A stretch of DNA of 64,000 nt from positions 464,501-528,500 of the forward strand of contig NZ_BOQE01000001.1 of the NCBI RefSeq assembly GCF_023705585.1, given 5' to 3'. The notes beneath the pieces were generated by a model that worked only from the letters and a program-made list of their open reading frames with translations, was not told where the DNA came from and did not search any database. The DNA is from Collibacillus ludicampi. GTDB taxonomy: Bacteria > Bacillota > Bacilli > Tumebacillales > BOQE01. Shown one piece after another: positions 26,160 to 36,212 of the stretch. Numbering within the stretch: the stretch's first letter is position 1; every line of letters starts with the position of its first letter. The translations under genes were made by a program, and so were the position numbers.

Positions 26160-27349
26160 CGATCCGATTGTAGATGTTGAACCAGATCGCTTATGAATTT
26201 GGATCCATCTGCTCCATCTATGATTCGGTGGTCAAAAGAAGCATTCAGAATGAGGACGGGTTTTATTTCTACTCTATTATCTACGACAACCGGTTGTTCC
26301 CGAACCTGTCCTACAGCTAAGATACCCGCTTCAGGGGGATTTACAATCGCTACAAATTCATCAATTTCAAATGATGCTAGATTTGAAATTGTGAAAGTAC
26401 CATGACTCATTTCTTCGGGCTTTAAGATGCCTTTTTTTGCTTTTTCAATTAATTCAACACGTTTTTTTGCAATCTCCGCCAATGACATTTGATCGGCATT
26501 ATGAATCACTGGTACTACCAGTCCATCATCTACCGCTACCGCTAGTCCTACATTGATATCGTCATGTTCATAAATGTATGGTTGGGTATCGGAATCAATG
26601 TATGAGGCATTCACGCTAGGATGTTTTTTTAATGTCAATGCGACGGCTTGAATAAGAAAATCGTTAATTGACAACCGGACTCCTATAGATTCTTCGAAAC
26701 TTGAAACCAATAGGTTACGAACTTGTAGGATTGCTGTGACATCCACTTGTTTCTTTAGTTGAAACTGGGGAACCATCATAAAACTTTGCGTCATTCGTTC
26801 AGCAATAATTTTTCTCATTCGGGTAAGAGGTACATGTTTTCCTTTTCCTCTAGCTTTTGTCGTTTTCACTGGTAATTTGGTTTTTATTGTATCAATTTCT
26901 ATTTTTCGTTCCTTCAGAGATTTTTCTGCGATGGCTTCTTGTACATCCATCAATAGGATCCTGCCCCTAGGTCCGGAACCTCTTAATCCTTCTATTTCTA
27001 TTCCGTTTTCTCGTGCTAATTTTCTTGCTGCTGGAGATATTCTAATTCTGTATGGTTCTTCAACAGGAAAATCTATATTTTGAAACATGTTTACCGGTTC
27101 ATCTTGTTCCTTTGTATCTGAGATATAACCCAATACTGTACCAACGGGTACAACTTCTCCCTCTTTGACAAGTATATCTTGAAGAATTCCGTCGACGGGC
27201 GCCTCGACTTCTAGGGCGGCTTTATCCGTTTGAATCGTAAGTATGACTTCATGTTTTTCTACATAATCACCAACTTTTTTTTCCCATGCCAGCATTTCTG
27301 CCTCCTCCATGGTTAACCCCATTTTCGGGAGTACTATTTCCGTAGTCAT
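26144..27349 (-). CDS. 2-oxoacid/acetoin dehydrogenase E2, lipoyl acyltransferase
   Basis: A dihydrolipoamide acyltransferase of about 401 residues. One N-terminal lipoyl domain has the modified Lys in TDKAALEV (about residue 43), then a linker, a peripheral-subunit-binding domain (about 112-148, RISPAARKLARENGIE) and the catalytic domain ending with the active-site His in ASFDHRIIDGADG. The single lipoyl domain is usual for AcoC-type or branched-chain E2. ATG 27349 fits the GGGAGG ribosome site better than ATG 27355. Third gene of E1a-E1b-E3-E2 in transcription order plus E3. Confidence 0.9.
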   Translation of the reverse strand: MTTEIVLPKMGLTMEEAEMLAWEKKVGDYVEKHEVILTIQTDKAALEVEAPVDGILQDILVKEGEVVPVGTVLGYISDTKEQDEPVNMFQNIDFPVEEPYRIRISPAARKLARENGIEIEGLRGSGPRGRILLMDVQEAIAEKSLKERKIEIDTIKTKLPVKTTKARGKGKHVPLTRMRKIIAERMTQSFMMVPQFQLKKQVDVTAILQVRNLLVSSFEESIGVRLSINDFLIQAVALTLKKHPSVNASYIDSDTQPYIYEHDDINVGLAVAVDDGLVVPVIHNADQMSLAEIAKKRVELIEKAKKGILKPEEMSHGTFTISNLASFEIDEFVAIVNPPEAGILAVGQVREQPVVVDNRVEIKPVLILNASFDHRIIDGADGSKFISDLVQHLQSDRWKIF

Positions 27350-27382
27350 TATCATGAACCTCCCTCAATTTAAACCCATCAT

Positions 27383-28801
27383 TTATCCATTAATTTCTTG
27401 ACCTTCAACAGCTAAGGTAGCCTCTCCAAATATTTCATTCAGAGTAGGATGAGGGTGGATAGTTAAGGAAACTTCCCAAGCTGTAGCTTGCAACAGCATA
27501 CCTAGAGCTGCCTCTCCGATTAATTCTGTTGCATCGGTTCCAATGATGTGTACTCCTATGATTTGATCCGTTTTTGCATCGCAGATAATCTTTACAAAAC
27601 CATCGGAATTCCCAAGGGTTAAAGCTCTACCAATCCCTTTGAACGGGAATTTCCCGACTTTAAGTTCTAATCCTTTTTGTACTGCTTCTTGTTCAGTAAA
27701 ACCGATACTTGCGACCTGAGGGTGAGAGTAAACACATCTTGGAACTGATAACGGTTGATACGGATGGACTTCACTCTTAATCATATGATCCACGGCTATG
27801 ATTCCTTGATGAGCGGCCACATGAGCTAATTGGTAGGATCCAGTAATATCACCGATAGCGTATAGACCTTTTGTTGTTGTTTCTAGAAATTCATTTACTG
27901 GAACAAAGCCCTGAGATATATCAATACCCAGTTGTTCCAAACCTATATCTTTGATATTATTTGTTCTACCAACAGCAACAAGAAGTAGATCTGCTTCCAC
28001 CTTAACTTCCGAATTTCCCGACCGTATAACTGGAATTTGCACGCCTGTATCCAAGATTTTTAAACCCTCTAAATTGACTGTTGAATCAAGTAATAGTTCA
28101 ATTTTTTTCTTTTTCATTATGCGTTCCATTTCTTTACTTATATCTTCGTCCTCGAAAGGCAGAAGTCTGTTTTGTTGCTCAATGATCTTTACCTTACTGC
28201 CAAGTTCGTGAAAAAGAGTTGCAAATTCAACACCTATAACCCCCCCTCCAAGGATCGCAACCGAACTCGGAATATAATCCATATCTAACATTTGGTCACT
28301 CGTCACAACTTTATTTCTCACCAATTCTAATTGAGAGGGAAAAGCAGGCTTCGATCCTGTCGCTATAATGACTTTTGATGTCTTAAACTCTAGTACTTCT
28401 TTTTCTTTACGCACTTGTACAAAGAAATCTGTACCGTCATGCTTCGCTATTTTCCCAAAACCAAATTCAACTCGAATTTTGTTTTTTTTCATCAAGTATT
28501 GAATGCCTTGATAGAGCTGATGAATTACCCCTTCTTTTCTTTCCATTAACTTCTCTACTGAAATTTTAGGACTACCCTCAATCTCAATTCCCCAATCTTT
28601 AGCGAAGGAATTAACTTTGTTGAAAAGACTTGAACATTCTAATAAGGTTTTAGTCGGAATACATCCCTTGTGAAGACACGTCCCGCCTAATTTGTCCTTT
28701 TCAATAAGAAGTACTTTCAAGCCTTTTTTGGCCGCCCGAATTGCGGCAGTATATCCCCCTGTTCCACCACCAATAATCGCTAAATCATAATAAGTTTCCA
28801 T
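27383..28801 (-). CDS. dihydrolipoyl dehydrogenase (E3)
   Basis: A flavoprotein disulfide reductase that reoxidises the lipoyl groups of E2 with NAD+, about 472 residues. Seen: FAD-binding IIGGGTGGYTAAI, the redox disulfide GGTCLHKGCIPTK, NAD-binding AILGGGVIGVEFA, and the C-terminal His-Glu pair in TIHPHPTLNE. ATG 28801 follows AAAGGTGG. It lies between E1b and E2, so it is dedicated to this complex. Named acoL or lpd depending on the complex, which is not settled. Confidence 0.93.
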   Translation of the reverse strand: METYYDLAIIGGGTGGYTAAIRAAKKGLKVLLIEKDKLGGTCLHKGCIPTKTLLECSSLFNKVNSFAKDWGIEIEGSPKISVEKLMERKEGVIHQLYQGIQYLMKKNKIRVEFGFGKIAKHDGTDFFVQVRKEKEVLEFKTSKVIIATGSKPAFPSQLELVRNKVVTSDQMLDMDYIPSSVAILGGGVIGVEFATLFHELGSKVKIIEQQNRLLPFEDEDISKEMERIMKKKKIELLLDSTVNLEGLKILDTGVQIPVIRSGNSEVKVEADLLLVAVGRTNNIKDIGLEQLGIDISQGFVPVNEFLETTTKGLYAIGDITGSYQLAHVAAHQGIIAVDHMIKSEVHPYQPLSVPRCVYSHPQVASIGFTEQEAVQKGLELKVGKFPFKGIGRALTLGNSDGFVKIICDAKTDQIIGVHIIGTDATELIGEAALGMLLQATAWEVSLTIHPHPTLNEIFGEATLAVEGQEING

Positions 28802-28951
28802 AACTTCCACCTTTATTTTGGGTATCGAGCTTTACATAAACAAAAATCCAAATATCCACATGAATCGTACCGTTTCTCTGAAACATTCTCTTCTGTCAAT
28901 GCAGGTATCCGTGTACTTTGGCGAGTTGGATAGAACAGATCATAAAAGAAC

Positions 28952-29944
28952 TTAGATTGACAGATAAAGGGAGTTCCTCACTGCATCAACGATATCCCGT
29001 ACCTGAGGAAGCGTTTCTTTTTCTAAATTTAAGTTGTAAGGAATTGGAACGTCTTCAGCACCTACTCTATACACTGGTGCATCCAGTTCATCAAACGCTT
29101 CTTCTTGAATTCTAGCGGCTACCTCAGCCCCCCACCCATAGGATTTCGTCGCCTCATGAACAATAAGCAATCGATGGGTTTTTTGCACCGATTTCTTTAC
29201 CAGTTCCAAGTCCAGCGGTACCAACGTGCGGAGGTCAATCACTTCCGCTTCAATTCCCTCTTTTTGAAGTTCCTTAGCAGCGTCAAGACAGAAATGAACC
29301 ATTCTTGATATAGAAACTATAGTAATATCCTTACCTGCTCTTTTTATATCGGCCTTTCCTAAAGGAATGAAGTATTCTTCACTAGGTATCTCAGCCTTCT
29401 GATTATAAAGCATTTTATGTTCTATAAAGATTACAGGACATCCCTCACGAATCGATGATTTCAGTAATCCCTTCGCATCATATGGAGTCGAAGGTAAAAC
29501 CACCTTAATTCCCGGAACGTGTGCAAATATTGTTTCAAGACTTTGAGAATGCTGTGCAGCATTTCCTCTTCCCCCGCCTCCTTGGGTACGAATTACTAAA
29601 GGAACTTTCGTTTGTCCCCCGGACATGTAGGACATCTTTGCTGCCTGGTTCAAAATTTGATCCATTGCCACGAGGGTGAAGTCCACCCACATGATCTCCA
29701 CAACTGGTTTCATTCCAGTCATAGCGGCTCCAATCCCTGCCCCAATAAACCCTGCTTCGGAAATTGGTGTATCAATAACTCTGTCTCTACCAAATTCATC
29801 CAATAAACCTTTGGTTACCTTGAAGACGCCACCGTAAGATCCTATATCTTCACCCAGAAGAATAACATCTGGATCTGAATGCATTTCCTCTCTAAGAGCC
29901 TCATTTATAGCTTCCGCATACGTAACAATTTTTTTAGTAGACAT
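28952..29944 (-). CDS. 2-oxoacid/acetoin dehydrogenase E1 beta subunit
   Basis: The beta subunit of the thiamine-diphosphate E1 component, 330 residues. It shows VILLGEDIGSYGGVFKVTKG, RVIDTPISEAGFIGAGIGAA and the DLRTLVPLD element of the transketolase C-terminal domain. The frame runs up to 30037, but ATG 29944 after GGAGGAGATC is the start, overlapping the E1 alpha stop by 11 bases. This coupling shows both subunits are co-translated. Confidence 0.92.
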   Translation of the reverse strand: MSTKKIVTYAEAINEALREEMHSDPDVILLGEDIGSYGGVFKVTKGLLDEFGRDRVIDTPISEAGFIGAGIGAAMTGMKPVVEIMWVDFTLVAMDQILNQAAKMSYMSGGQTKVPLVIRTQGGGGRGNAAQHSQSLETIFAHVPGIKVVLPSTPYDAKGLLKSSIREGCPVIFIEHKMLYNQKAEIPSEEYFIPLGKADIKRAGKDITIVSISRMVHFCLDAAKELQKEGIEAEVIDLRTLVPLDLELVKKSVQKTHRLLIVHEATKSYGWGAEVAARIQEEAFDELDAPVYRVGAEDVPIPYNLNLEKETLPQVRDIVDAVRNSLYLSI

Positions 29945-30932
29945 CGGTAAAGATCTCCTCCATCCCAGGTTGTTCTGCTTCCATCGCCTGTTGAGCTGCT
30001 GTATCAATTTCCTTGTAAATCTGATTCTGAATTTCATTCAATCGCTGTTCATCCAATAATTGTTCTTGTAAGCACACTTGTTGAAAACGTTTTATTGGTT
30101 CCTTTTGTCTCCACTCTGCCACTTCTTCTTTACTGCGATAAGTTTCCGCGTCCCCAAACATATGGCCCGCGAGTCGATAAGTTTTTGCCTCAATAAACGT
30201 CGGTCCCTCACCCAAACGGGCGCGATTTACGGCTGCTTTTGTGGCTTCAAACACAGCTCGAACATCATTTCCGTCTACTACAATAGAGGGTATACGGTAA
30301 GCGGCCCCTCTTTCGGCGAGATCCTCATTTAACGTAGAATATTTTATTGGAGTCATTTCGGAGTACAGGTTGTTTTCACATACAAACACAATCGGAAGCT
30401 TTAAAATGGCAGCTAAATTTAACGCCTCATGAAAAGCACCTTGATTTGTTGCTCCATCTCCGAAAAAGGTTACGGCAATTTGCCCTTTCTTCCTATATTT
30501 TGCGGTTAAAGCGGAACCGACAGCGATCGGTATTCCGGCACCAACGATTCCGTTCGCACCTAAAATCCCCAATTCGCGGCATGCAATGTGCATCGGTCCC
30601 CCTTTCCCCTTGCAATATCCATCTTTTCGCCCTAACATTTCAGCGAATAACTTATAAGGATCTGCCCCTATTGCTATTGCTTGACCGCGTCCACGATAAG
30701 TCATAGTTATATAGTCATCCGTATTTAGATTCATACATACACCTGTTGCTACTGCTTCTTGCCCTATATAGGAGTGAAGTGAACCTCCCATCAGTCCTTG
30801 TTTATACAGCTCTATACTTTTCTCTTCAAATGCCCGGATTACATTCATTTTGCGCCAGGCTTCTTCCGCTTTTTGTTGATCCCAGCTCCAAGACTGTTCG
30901 TTTAATTCAAAGAATTGTAACCATTCACCCAT
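29934..30932 (-). CDS. 2-oxoacid/acetoin dehydrogenase E1 alpha subunit
   Basis: The alpha subunit, 332 residues, binds thiamine diphosphate: GDGATNQGAFHEALN is the GDG-N cofactor motif and MYRAFE-like RAFEEKSIELY lies near the N-terminus. KGKGGPMHIA and the compact length resemble acetoin dehydrogenase AcoA or short pyruvate dehydrogenase E1a. In context it may oxidise pyruvate, acetoin or a 2-oxoacid produced by the hydroxylase pathway; the substrate is not decided by sequence. Confidence 0.9.
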   Translation of the reverse strand: MGEWLQFFELNEQSWSWDQQKAEEAWRKMNVIRAFEEKSIELYKQGLMGGSLHSYIGQEAVATGVCMNLNTDDYITMTYRGRGQAIAIGADPYKLFAEMLGRKDGYCKGKGGPMHIACRELGILGANGIVGAGIPIAVGSALTAKYRKKGQIAVTFFGDGATNQGAFHEALNLAAILKLPIVFVCENNLYSEMTPIKYSTLNEDLAERGAAYRIPSIVVDGNDVRAVFEATKAAVNRARLGEGPTFIEAKTYRLAGHMFGDAETYRSKEEVAEWRQKEPIKRFQQVCLQEQLLDEQRLNEIQNQIYKEIDTAAQQAMEAEQPGMEEIFTDVY

Positions 30933-31040
30933 TTATTTCACTACCTTTATTATTAATTTATAAAAAATTCTTAATACAATTGTTTACGAGATCACAAAGT
31001 GACTCCATATCGTAAAGAGGTAAAAAATCATTAATATATG

Positions 31041-31547
31041 TTACTTCTCGGTATGTGATACGGCGGCTTGCATTTTAACTGCAGCTGCTTTTACGGATTT
31101 GATAATTCCCTGATAACCTGTACATCTGCACAGATTTCCAGACAGCGCCTCACGAATTTTCTCATCAGTGGGATTTGGATTTTCGGATAGGAAAGCGTAC
31201 GCCGAGATTACAAAACCAGGAGTACAGAAACCGCATTGTAAACCATGATTCTCCCAAAAGGCTTGTTGAATCGGATGAAGTTGCTCAGGGGAACCTATTC
31301 CTTCAATAGTTGTGACGGAAAGACCATCGGCCTGTACGGCTAAGGTAAGGCAGGATCTAATTGCTTGACCGTCAATCAATACGGTACAAGCACCACAGAC
31401 TCCCTGCTCGCAACCGACGTGAGTTCCGGTTAAGCCCAATTCCCGTCGAAGAAAATCTACAAGTAGTGTTCGAACGTTAACTTCCCGCTCGTATTTTACT
31501 CCGTTAACAGTGACCGAAATCTTTTGCCGTACAGCAGATTTTGTCAT
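31041..31547 (-). CDS. molybdenum hydroxylase small subunit, [2Fe-2S], first set
   Basis: A 168-residue CoxS/XdhA-type iron-sulfur subunit. The plant-type cluster ligands are in GCEQGVCGACTVLIDG with a further Cys in SCLTLA; the second cluster ligands are in GLQCGFCTPGF and NLCRCTGYQ. It passes electrons from the molybdenum site to FAD. The ATG touches the stop of the FAD subunit gene (TAAATG), so the two are coupled. It belongs with the large subunit at 33685. Confidence 0.92.
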   Translation of the reverse strand: MTKSAVRQKISVTVNGVKYEREVNVRTLLVDFLRRELGLTGTHVGCEQGVCGACTVLIDGQAIRSCLTLAVQADGLSVTTIEGIGSPEQLHPIQQAFWENHGLQCGFCTPGFVISAYAFLSENPNPTDEKIREALSGNLCRCTGYQGIIKSVKAAAVKMQAAVSHTEK

Positions 31548-32486
31548 TTAAATACCCCCTTTTATACGCTGATATGCGATATTCAGTGCTCGACAACTTA
31601 ATACACTGGATACTTGTTTCCTATAAGTAGCGCTACTGATTTCCGATACACGGCGACCTGTGATTCCTGAATGTTGTTTTATATAGGCAGCTTCTGAATC
31701 AGCATGAGGATCAGGATTCACTTCAGCTTCTATCTCTTTTGCCAGGTCAGCAAGAACATCTGGGGTTATTTTTTGACCATATAATCGGGAAACGGCTTTT
31801 ACCTTATAAGGTACGCCATTATTACTCACGTTGCCTAACGCAATGCGCGCCTCCTTAACAGTATCATCGGGATTTAGCATTAGAGTTGCCGCTGTTGAAA
31901 CAATGGGTATATGCCCGTGACGTCGTGTTACTTCTAAGAATGCGTATCCCGTTTCTTTAGGGAGAGCCGGAAATCGCACTTCGGTTATCATTTCATTAGG
32001 CTTCAAATCAGTTTTAAAATGACTTACAAAGAATTCTTCTGCCGGAATTATACGCTCACCATCCGGACCAACCACCACAATCTCAGCATCAAGCAATCGA
32101 GTCACTACCCCGTACTCGGCCCCAGGAGCATTGTGTGAAAGGCTTCCACCAATTGTTCCACGATTACGAACCTGGAAATGTGCGATATGTTTAACTGCTT
32201 CTTGCACGAGTGGGCAGATCTTTCGTACGATTTCCGAACGCTCAACTGTTCGATGGCGAGTAAGAGCTCCAATTACCAATCCGTTAGTCGTTTCTCGAAT
32301 ATAATCCAAATCTTTAATTCCATTAATGTCCACAAGAAAGGAAGGACGAGTTTGTCGAAGGTTCATTTCTTGCAGCAGGCTTTGACCACCAGCAATTATT
32401 CGACTGTTAGTCCCATACCTTTGTAGCACTGTAACTGCTTCGTTAACACTGCTAACCGCAACATATTCAAACGGAGCGGGCTTCAT
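31548..32486 (-). CDS. molybdenum hydroxylase FAD-binding subunit, first set
   Basis: A 312-residue CoxM/XdhB-type subunit. FAD-binding motifs IIAGGQSLL (about 31-39) and NRGTIGGSLSHNAPGAE (about 107-123) are both clear, and the C-terminal CO-deh-flavoprotein domain follows. It takes electrons from the small subunit to an acceptor. The gene order L, MBL, VOC, M, S is unusual because two unrelated genes separate the large subunit from M and S. Confidence 0.9.
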   Translation of the reverse strand: MKPAPFEYVAVSSVNEAVTVLQRYGTNSRIIAGGQSLLQEMNLRQTRPSFLVDINGIKDLDYIRETTNGLVIGALTRHRTVERSEIVRKICPLVQEAVKHIAHFQVRNRGTIGGSLSHNAPGAEYGVVTRLLDAEIVVVGPDGERIIPAEEFFVSHFKTDLKPNEMITEVRFPALPKETGYAFLEVTRRHGHIPIVSTAATLMLNPDDTVKEARIALGNVSNNGVPYKVKAVSRLYGQKITPDVLADLAKEIEAEVNPDPHADSEAAYIKQHSGITGRRVSEISSATYRKQVSSVLSCRALNIAYQRIKGGI

Positions 32487-32502
32487 CCAGCAACCCCCTA
32501 AC

Positions 32503-32895
32503 CTAATTATTTTCCGATCTTGCTAATGCTTCTAACGAATCGTCTCCGGAATAACAAACAAAGACAATTCGGAAAGACCCAATTTTTGTAACCATATGTT
32601 CCATAGCTCCAACCCGAAATTTTGAAAGTACCTCTCCTCCAACTTCCGAAACGGCAGATGGCACCTCGCTCATGTCTTCTACACGAATATGGAAACTACG
32701 AAGTGAGTCGAATTCAGAATCCTGTTCTTGAATCAGCTCGATTCCAAGAGAAGAAAACGCCAACTTTATAGATGAGCTTCCTATTTTTAAATCTTGTCGT
32801 TGGAATCTAGTGCCCAACAGTTTAGAGAATAGTAAAACGGATTCATCAATATCTTTCACTTCTAATGCGACGCGCTCTATCCCCTTTACTCGCAT
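32503..32895 (-). CDS. VOC-superfamily (glyoxalase-like) protein
   Basis: A 130-residue protein with two beta-alpha-beta-beta-beta modules: VKGIERVALEVKDIDES at the start and SFHIRVEDMSEVPSAV in the middle. The family includes metal-dependent lyases, epimerases and dioxygenases, but the metal-ligand pattern here is incomplete by eye. ATG 32895 is chosen because GGCGGAGG precedes it by about six bases. It is placed inside the hydroxylase cluster, so it may act on a pathway intermediate; no reaction is claimed. Confidence 0.7.
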   Translation of the reverse strand: MRVKGIERVALEVKDIDESVLLFSKLLGTRFQRQDLKIGSSSIKLAFSSLGIELIQEQDSEFDSLRSFHIRVEDMSEVPSAVSEVGGEVLSKFRVGAMEHMVTKIGSFRIVFVCYSGDDSLEALARSENN

Positions 32896-32909
32896 AGCAA
32901 ACCTCCGCC

Positions 32910-33698
32910 TCAAACACCGTTCGCGTATTTTTTTACAACACTGTAATCATGACAGGGGAGGACAATGTCTGCTTCCTTTTTTATACGAATCATTGCTCGA
33001 TAGGTGGCTTCCAAATCATAATACAAACCGGGCGGAATCCTCTGATTAATATTAAGTTCAATATTTCGAGCTATGTCTCCAAGTATAACTGCCGTACCGG
33101 ACTCAGTTTTTACGTACACCGCTTGACTCCCAGGAGTGTGAGTGTTAGCAAACAATACACACTTAACACCCGGAGCAATCTCAGTATCCCCTTCAATAAG
33201 ATCGACCTGTTGCCAGAGAGGATCCACCAAATCTGCAATATCCTTTCGGTCATAGAATAGGGCTCCACCACCGAATTCTAGCTGTGGGGAAACCATCGGT
33301 GCAGCTGCTGCCTGCATTTCCGAGCGTTGAATAACAAACCTCGCGTTAGGCAGTTGTATACACCCTCCGGCATGATCGTAATGCAGGTGCGTGAGTATGA
33401 ACGTTTTTACTTCTTCTAATTCAAGACCATGATTACCAAGCTGGTGTTTTAAACTCCACTCCGGTCTAGTCCTGTGAGGGCCAAGACCATGCACTTTCAT
33501 ACAGCGTTCAGCGTCGCGAAATCCGGTGTCAACAAGGATGGGTTCAGCGTGATTGTTTAATGAAACCAACAACCAAGCTAAAATTGGAACAGTAACCAGT
33601 GATTTATCCTTGCTTAGAGACCAAAAAACGTCCAAAACCTGTGGAACCTCTGCTTCTCCAACTACAAGAGGATACACTTTCCAGTTAGGATCTGCCAT
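32910..33698 (-). CDS. metallo-beta-lactamase-fold hydrolase
   Basis: A 262-residue MBL-fold protein with the metal motif THLHYDHAGG (HxHxDH), the third His region in FANTHTPGSQAVYV, an Asp in VILGDIARN and a C-terminal His in LPCHDYSV. It is closest to the lactonase (AiiA-like) branch, which opens lactone rings. Its start overlaps the large-subunit gene by 14 bases. A cyclic ester or lactam produced by the hydroxylase would be a natural substrate, but this is inference from context. Confidence 0.8.
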   Translation of the reverse strand: MADPNWKVYPLVVGEAEVPQVLDVFWSLSKDKSLVTVPILAWLLVSLNNHAEPILVDTGFRDAERCMKVHGLGPHRTRPEWSLKHQLGNHGLELEEVKTFILTHLHYDHAGGCIQLPNARFVIQRSEMQAAAAPMVSPQLEFGGGALFYDRKDIADLVDPLWQQVDLIEGDTEIAPGVKCVLFANTHTPGSQAVYVKTESGTAVILGDIARNIELNINQRIPPGLYYDLEATYRAMIRIKKEADIVLPCHDYSVVKKYANGV

Positions 33699-36081
33699 GA
33701 TTCATCCCTCCCTTGTTGATCCACTCCAACACCCTCTCCGGTGTAAGAGGCAAATCCTTTACTCTTACGCCGAACGGTTCTAAAGCATCTTCGACCGCAT
33801 TTGCTACGGCTGCCGGAGAAGGAATTGCTCCACCTTCGCCCATTCCCTTAGTACCCAATGGTGTGAAAGGTGACGGGCATTCGATATGGTGAATCTCGAT
33901 GTCTGAAACTTCCATCACCGATGGGCATAAATAGCTTTGAAAATCTGAATTCACCATGAAACCGTTACTATCATAAGCAAGATCTTCAAGCAAAACTCCG
34001 CCTATTCCGTGAGCGATGCCCCCCGCTATTTGACCATCAGCAATCATAGGATTGATGATTGTACCGGAATCGTGAGAGACTACAAATTTATTTATTTTCA
34101 CTTGTCCAGTTTCACTGTCTACCTCTACGACAGCAATAAACACACCCGTCGGATGGGTAGTATATAAGTTCACCCTGCCATACTTGTCAGGTACCCAATT
34201 CACCACCTCACTGGTCCATGTATACGTACACTCTAAATTACAGTCGACGCCTTTTGGGATGGTTCCGTATGGACCAGGCCACAAATAAACTTTGTTTCCT
34301 ATTTCTTTCAAACTGATTGACGCTTCGGTGGAAGATACCCCCTTTACTCGAACATTACCGTTAACCATTTCCAGGTCTTGAGGATCTGCTACGAGTAGAT
34401 GACCAGCTATTTTCAAGATTTTGTCTTTTAGCATTTTTGCTGCCTCGTAAACAGCAGATACTGTATAAGTGGCACCACGGGAAGAAAATGGCCCTAGACC
34501 GTATGGGGTAACATCGGTGTCTCCATACACGAGCCGAATGTCCTCAATATCCACGTCCATTACACTCGCAACGATTTGTGGAAGTGTGGTTTCCACCCCT
34601 TGCCCAATGTTTTGGTGGCTGGTCAATATTTGAAAACCACCCTCTGGCGTCATGCGCACAGTAGCAGGTTGATATCCATTAAAGACTCCATTGAATACGG
34701 CAGCGCCTGAAGGCTCAAGCATAGCGGCTATACCAATGCCAATATATCTGCCTTGCTGTCGCAATTCTTGTTGTTGCTTTTTCAAATTGTAGTAATCAAC
34801 CTTCTCTAAAGCGATATCCATAAGACGTTGGAAGTCCCCGCTATCGTAAATGGGTCCCGAAATTTGCTCGTATGGATACTCGTCTTTGTTTATAAAATTA
34901 CGACGTCTTATTTCTACGGGAGATATCCCTAGTTTTTGTGCCATGATATCCATCATGCGTTCTACAGGATAATTCGCAATGTCTTTCCCGTACCCTCGAT
35001 GAGCTCCGTACGGTCCTTTATTCGTTACCACCCCTATTACCTCTGCTTCATAAGCTGGGATTTTATAAGGGCCTGGAAAATAAGCTCCAGCAACCAGCAA
35101 CGCAGGGGTTCCAGGGCCTTGACAGGTTCCGTCGACACCAATGTTACCTATCAATTTTGCTTGGAGACCTAGGATCCGGTAGTCCTTATCCAAACCTACT
35201 TTTAATGTGCAAGAATAGTCGCGGGACTGCATTCCAGATAACAAATTTTCCACCCTATCTTCTGTCCATTTAACAGGTCTTCCAAGAATTCGTGACATAA
35301 CGCAGGGGATGATTTCAGCATTTGCCTGGAGTTTCGTTCCATAACCCCCACCAACATCCGGAGTTATCACGCGAATGTTGTGCTCTGGCATCCGTAAAGT
35401 TTGGGCAATCAAAGTACGTACCTGAGACGGAGATTGCGTTGAACACATGACTGTCAAATGTTTGGTAGCCGGATTATAGTCAGCAAAGCAAACGCGTGAT
35501 TCCATTGGAGTGCCTGTGTAGCGGTTATGCGTGATAGTCTCCTCAAACACATATGAGGATTTTGCAAAAGCCTCCTCAATATCGCCAATCGTGGTTTTCC
35601 ATTCCAACTGAATGTTGTGGCCCCAGTCTTCGTATAGCAGTGCCTTCGGTTCAAGTGCATCTTCCACACTAACAACCGCAGGCAAAGGGTCGTACTCCAC
35701 CTCAATGAGATCTACTGCATCTTCAGCTACATAACGGTCAACCGCCGCTACGACAGCCACAGGTTCACCAACGTAACGCACCTTTTTATAAGCGATTGCA
35801 TACATCTCAGGGACATTATTGAAAATATTTATCGTTGTAGCCAGCGGACCATAGTAGTTCAGAGCTTCTTCTCCAGTTACAACCGAGACAACTCCATCCA
35901 ATTGTTTAGCTTTAGTTGTATCAATGTTGACAATTCGAGCATGTGCATGAGGACTCCGTAATATTGCTAAATGAAGTGTACCCGGTTTCTCATAATCATC
36001 GGTGTACTGGCCATTCCCAGTTAAAAATTTCGGATCTTCTTTACGTTTGACGCTTGCTCCCAATCCTTTCTTCGTCATCAT
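33685..36081 (-). CDS. molybdenum hydroxylase large subunit, first set
   Basis: A 798-residue xanthine oxidase/CO dehydrogenase-family large subunit that binds molybdopterin. Seen: RKEDPKFLTGNGQYTDD near the start, DVGGGYGTKL (about 241-250), QNIGQGVETTLPQ and the C-terminal KGMGEGGAIPSPAAVANAV with the catalytic Glu. At the position of the active-site loop it reads YGAHRGYGKD. This lacks the Cys-Ser-Phe-Arg of true (form I) CO dehydrogenase and differs from the AYRGAGR of form II. It therefore hydroxylates some other organic substrate. Family assignment is firm, substrate unknown. Confidence 0.9.
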   Translation of the reverse strand: MMTKKGLGASVKRKEDPKFLTGNGQYTDDYEKPGTLHLAILRSPHAHARIVNIDTTKAKQLDGVVSVVTGEEALNYYGPLATTINIFNNVPEMYAIAYKKVRYVGEPVAVVAAVDRYVAEDAVDLIEVEYDPLPAVVSVEDALEPKALLYEDWGHNIQLEWKTTIGDIEEAFAKSSYVFEETITHNRYTGTPMESRVCFADYNPATKHLTVMCSTQSPSQVRTLIAQTLRMPEHNIRVITPDVGGGYGTKLQANAEIIPCVMSRILGRPVKWTEDRVENLLSGMQSRDYSCTLKVGLDKDYRILGLQAKLIGNIGVDGTCQGPGTPALLVAGAYFPGPYKIPAYEAEVIGVVTNKGPYGAHRGYGKDIANYPVERMMDIMAQKLGISPVEIRRRNFINKDEYPYEQISGPIYDSGDFQRLMDIALEKVDYYNLKKQQQELRQQGRYIGIGIAAMLEPSGAAVFNGVFNGYQPATVRMTPEGGFQILTSHQNIGQGVETTLPQIVASVMDVDIEDIRLVYGDTDVTPYGLGPFSSRGATYTVSAVYEAAKMLKDKILKIAGHLLVADPQDLEMVNGNVRVKGVSSTEASISLKEIGNKVYLWPGPYGTIPKGVDCNLECTYTWTSEVVNWVPDKYGRVNLYTTHPTGVFIAVVEVDSETGQVKINKFVVSHDSGTIINPMIADGQIAGGIAHGIGGVLLEDLAYDSNGFMVNSDFQSYLCPSVMEVSDIEIHHIECPSPFTPLGTKGMGEGGAIPSPAAVANAVEDALEPFGVRVKDLPLTPERVLEWINKGGMNHGRS

Positions 36082-36212
36082 CTTTCATTTTCGCCTCCCC
36101 CTAAGGTTATTTTTGTTGCTAAACACTTACATAAAGGATAATTTCACGCATAATGTAGCTGCATTACCAAGTTTCAGCGTATTCCATCCGTAAATATTGT
36201 ATTTTTTAATAA

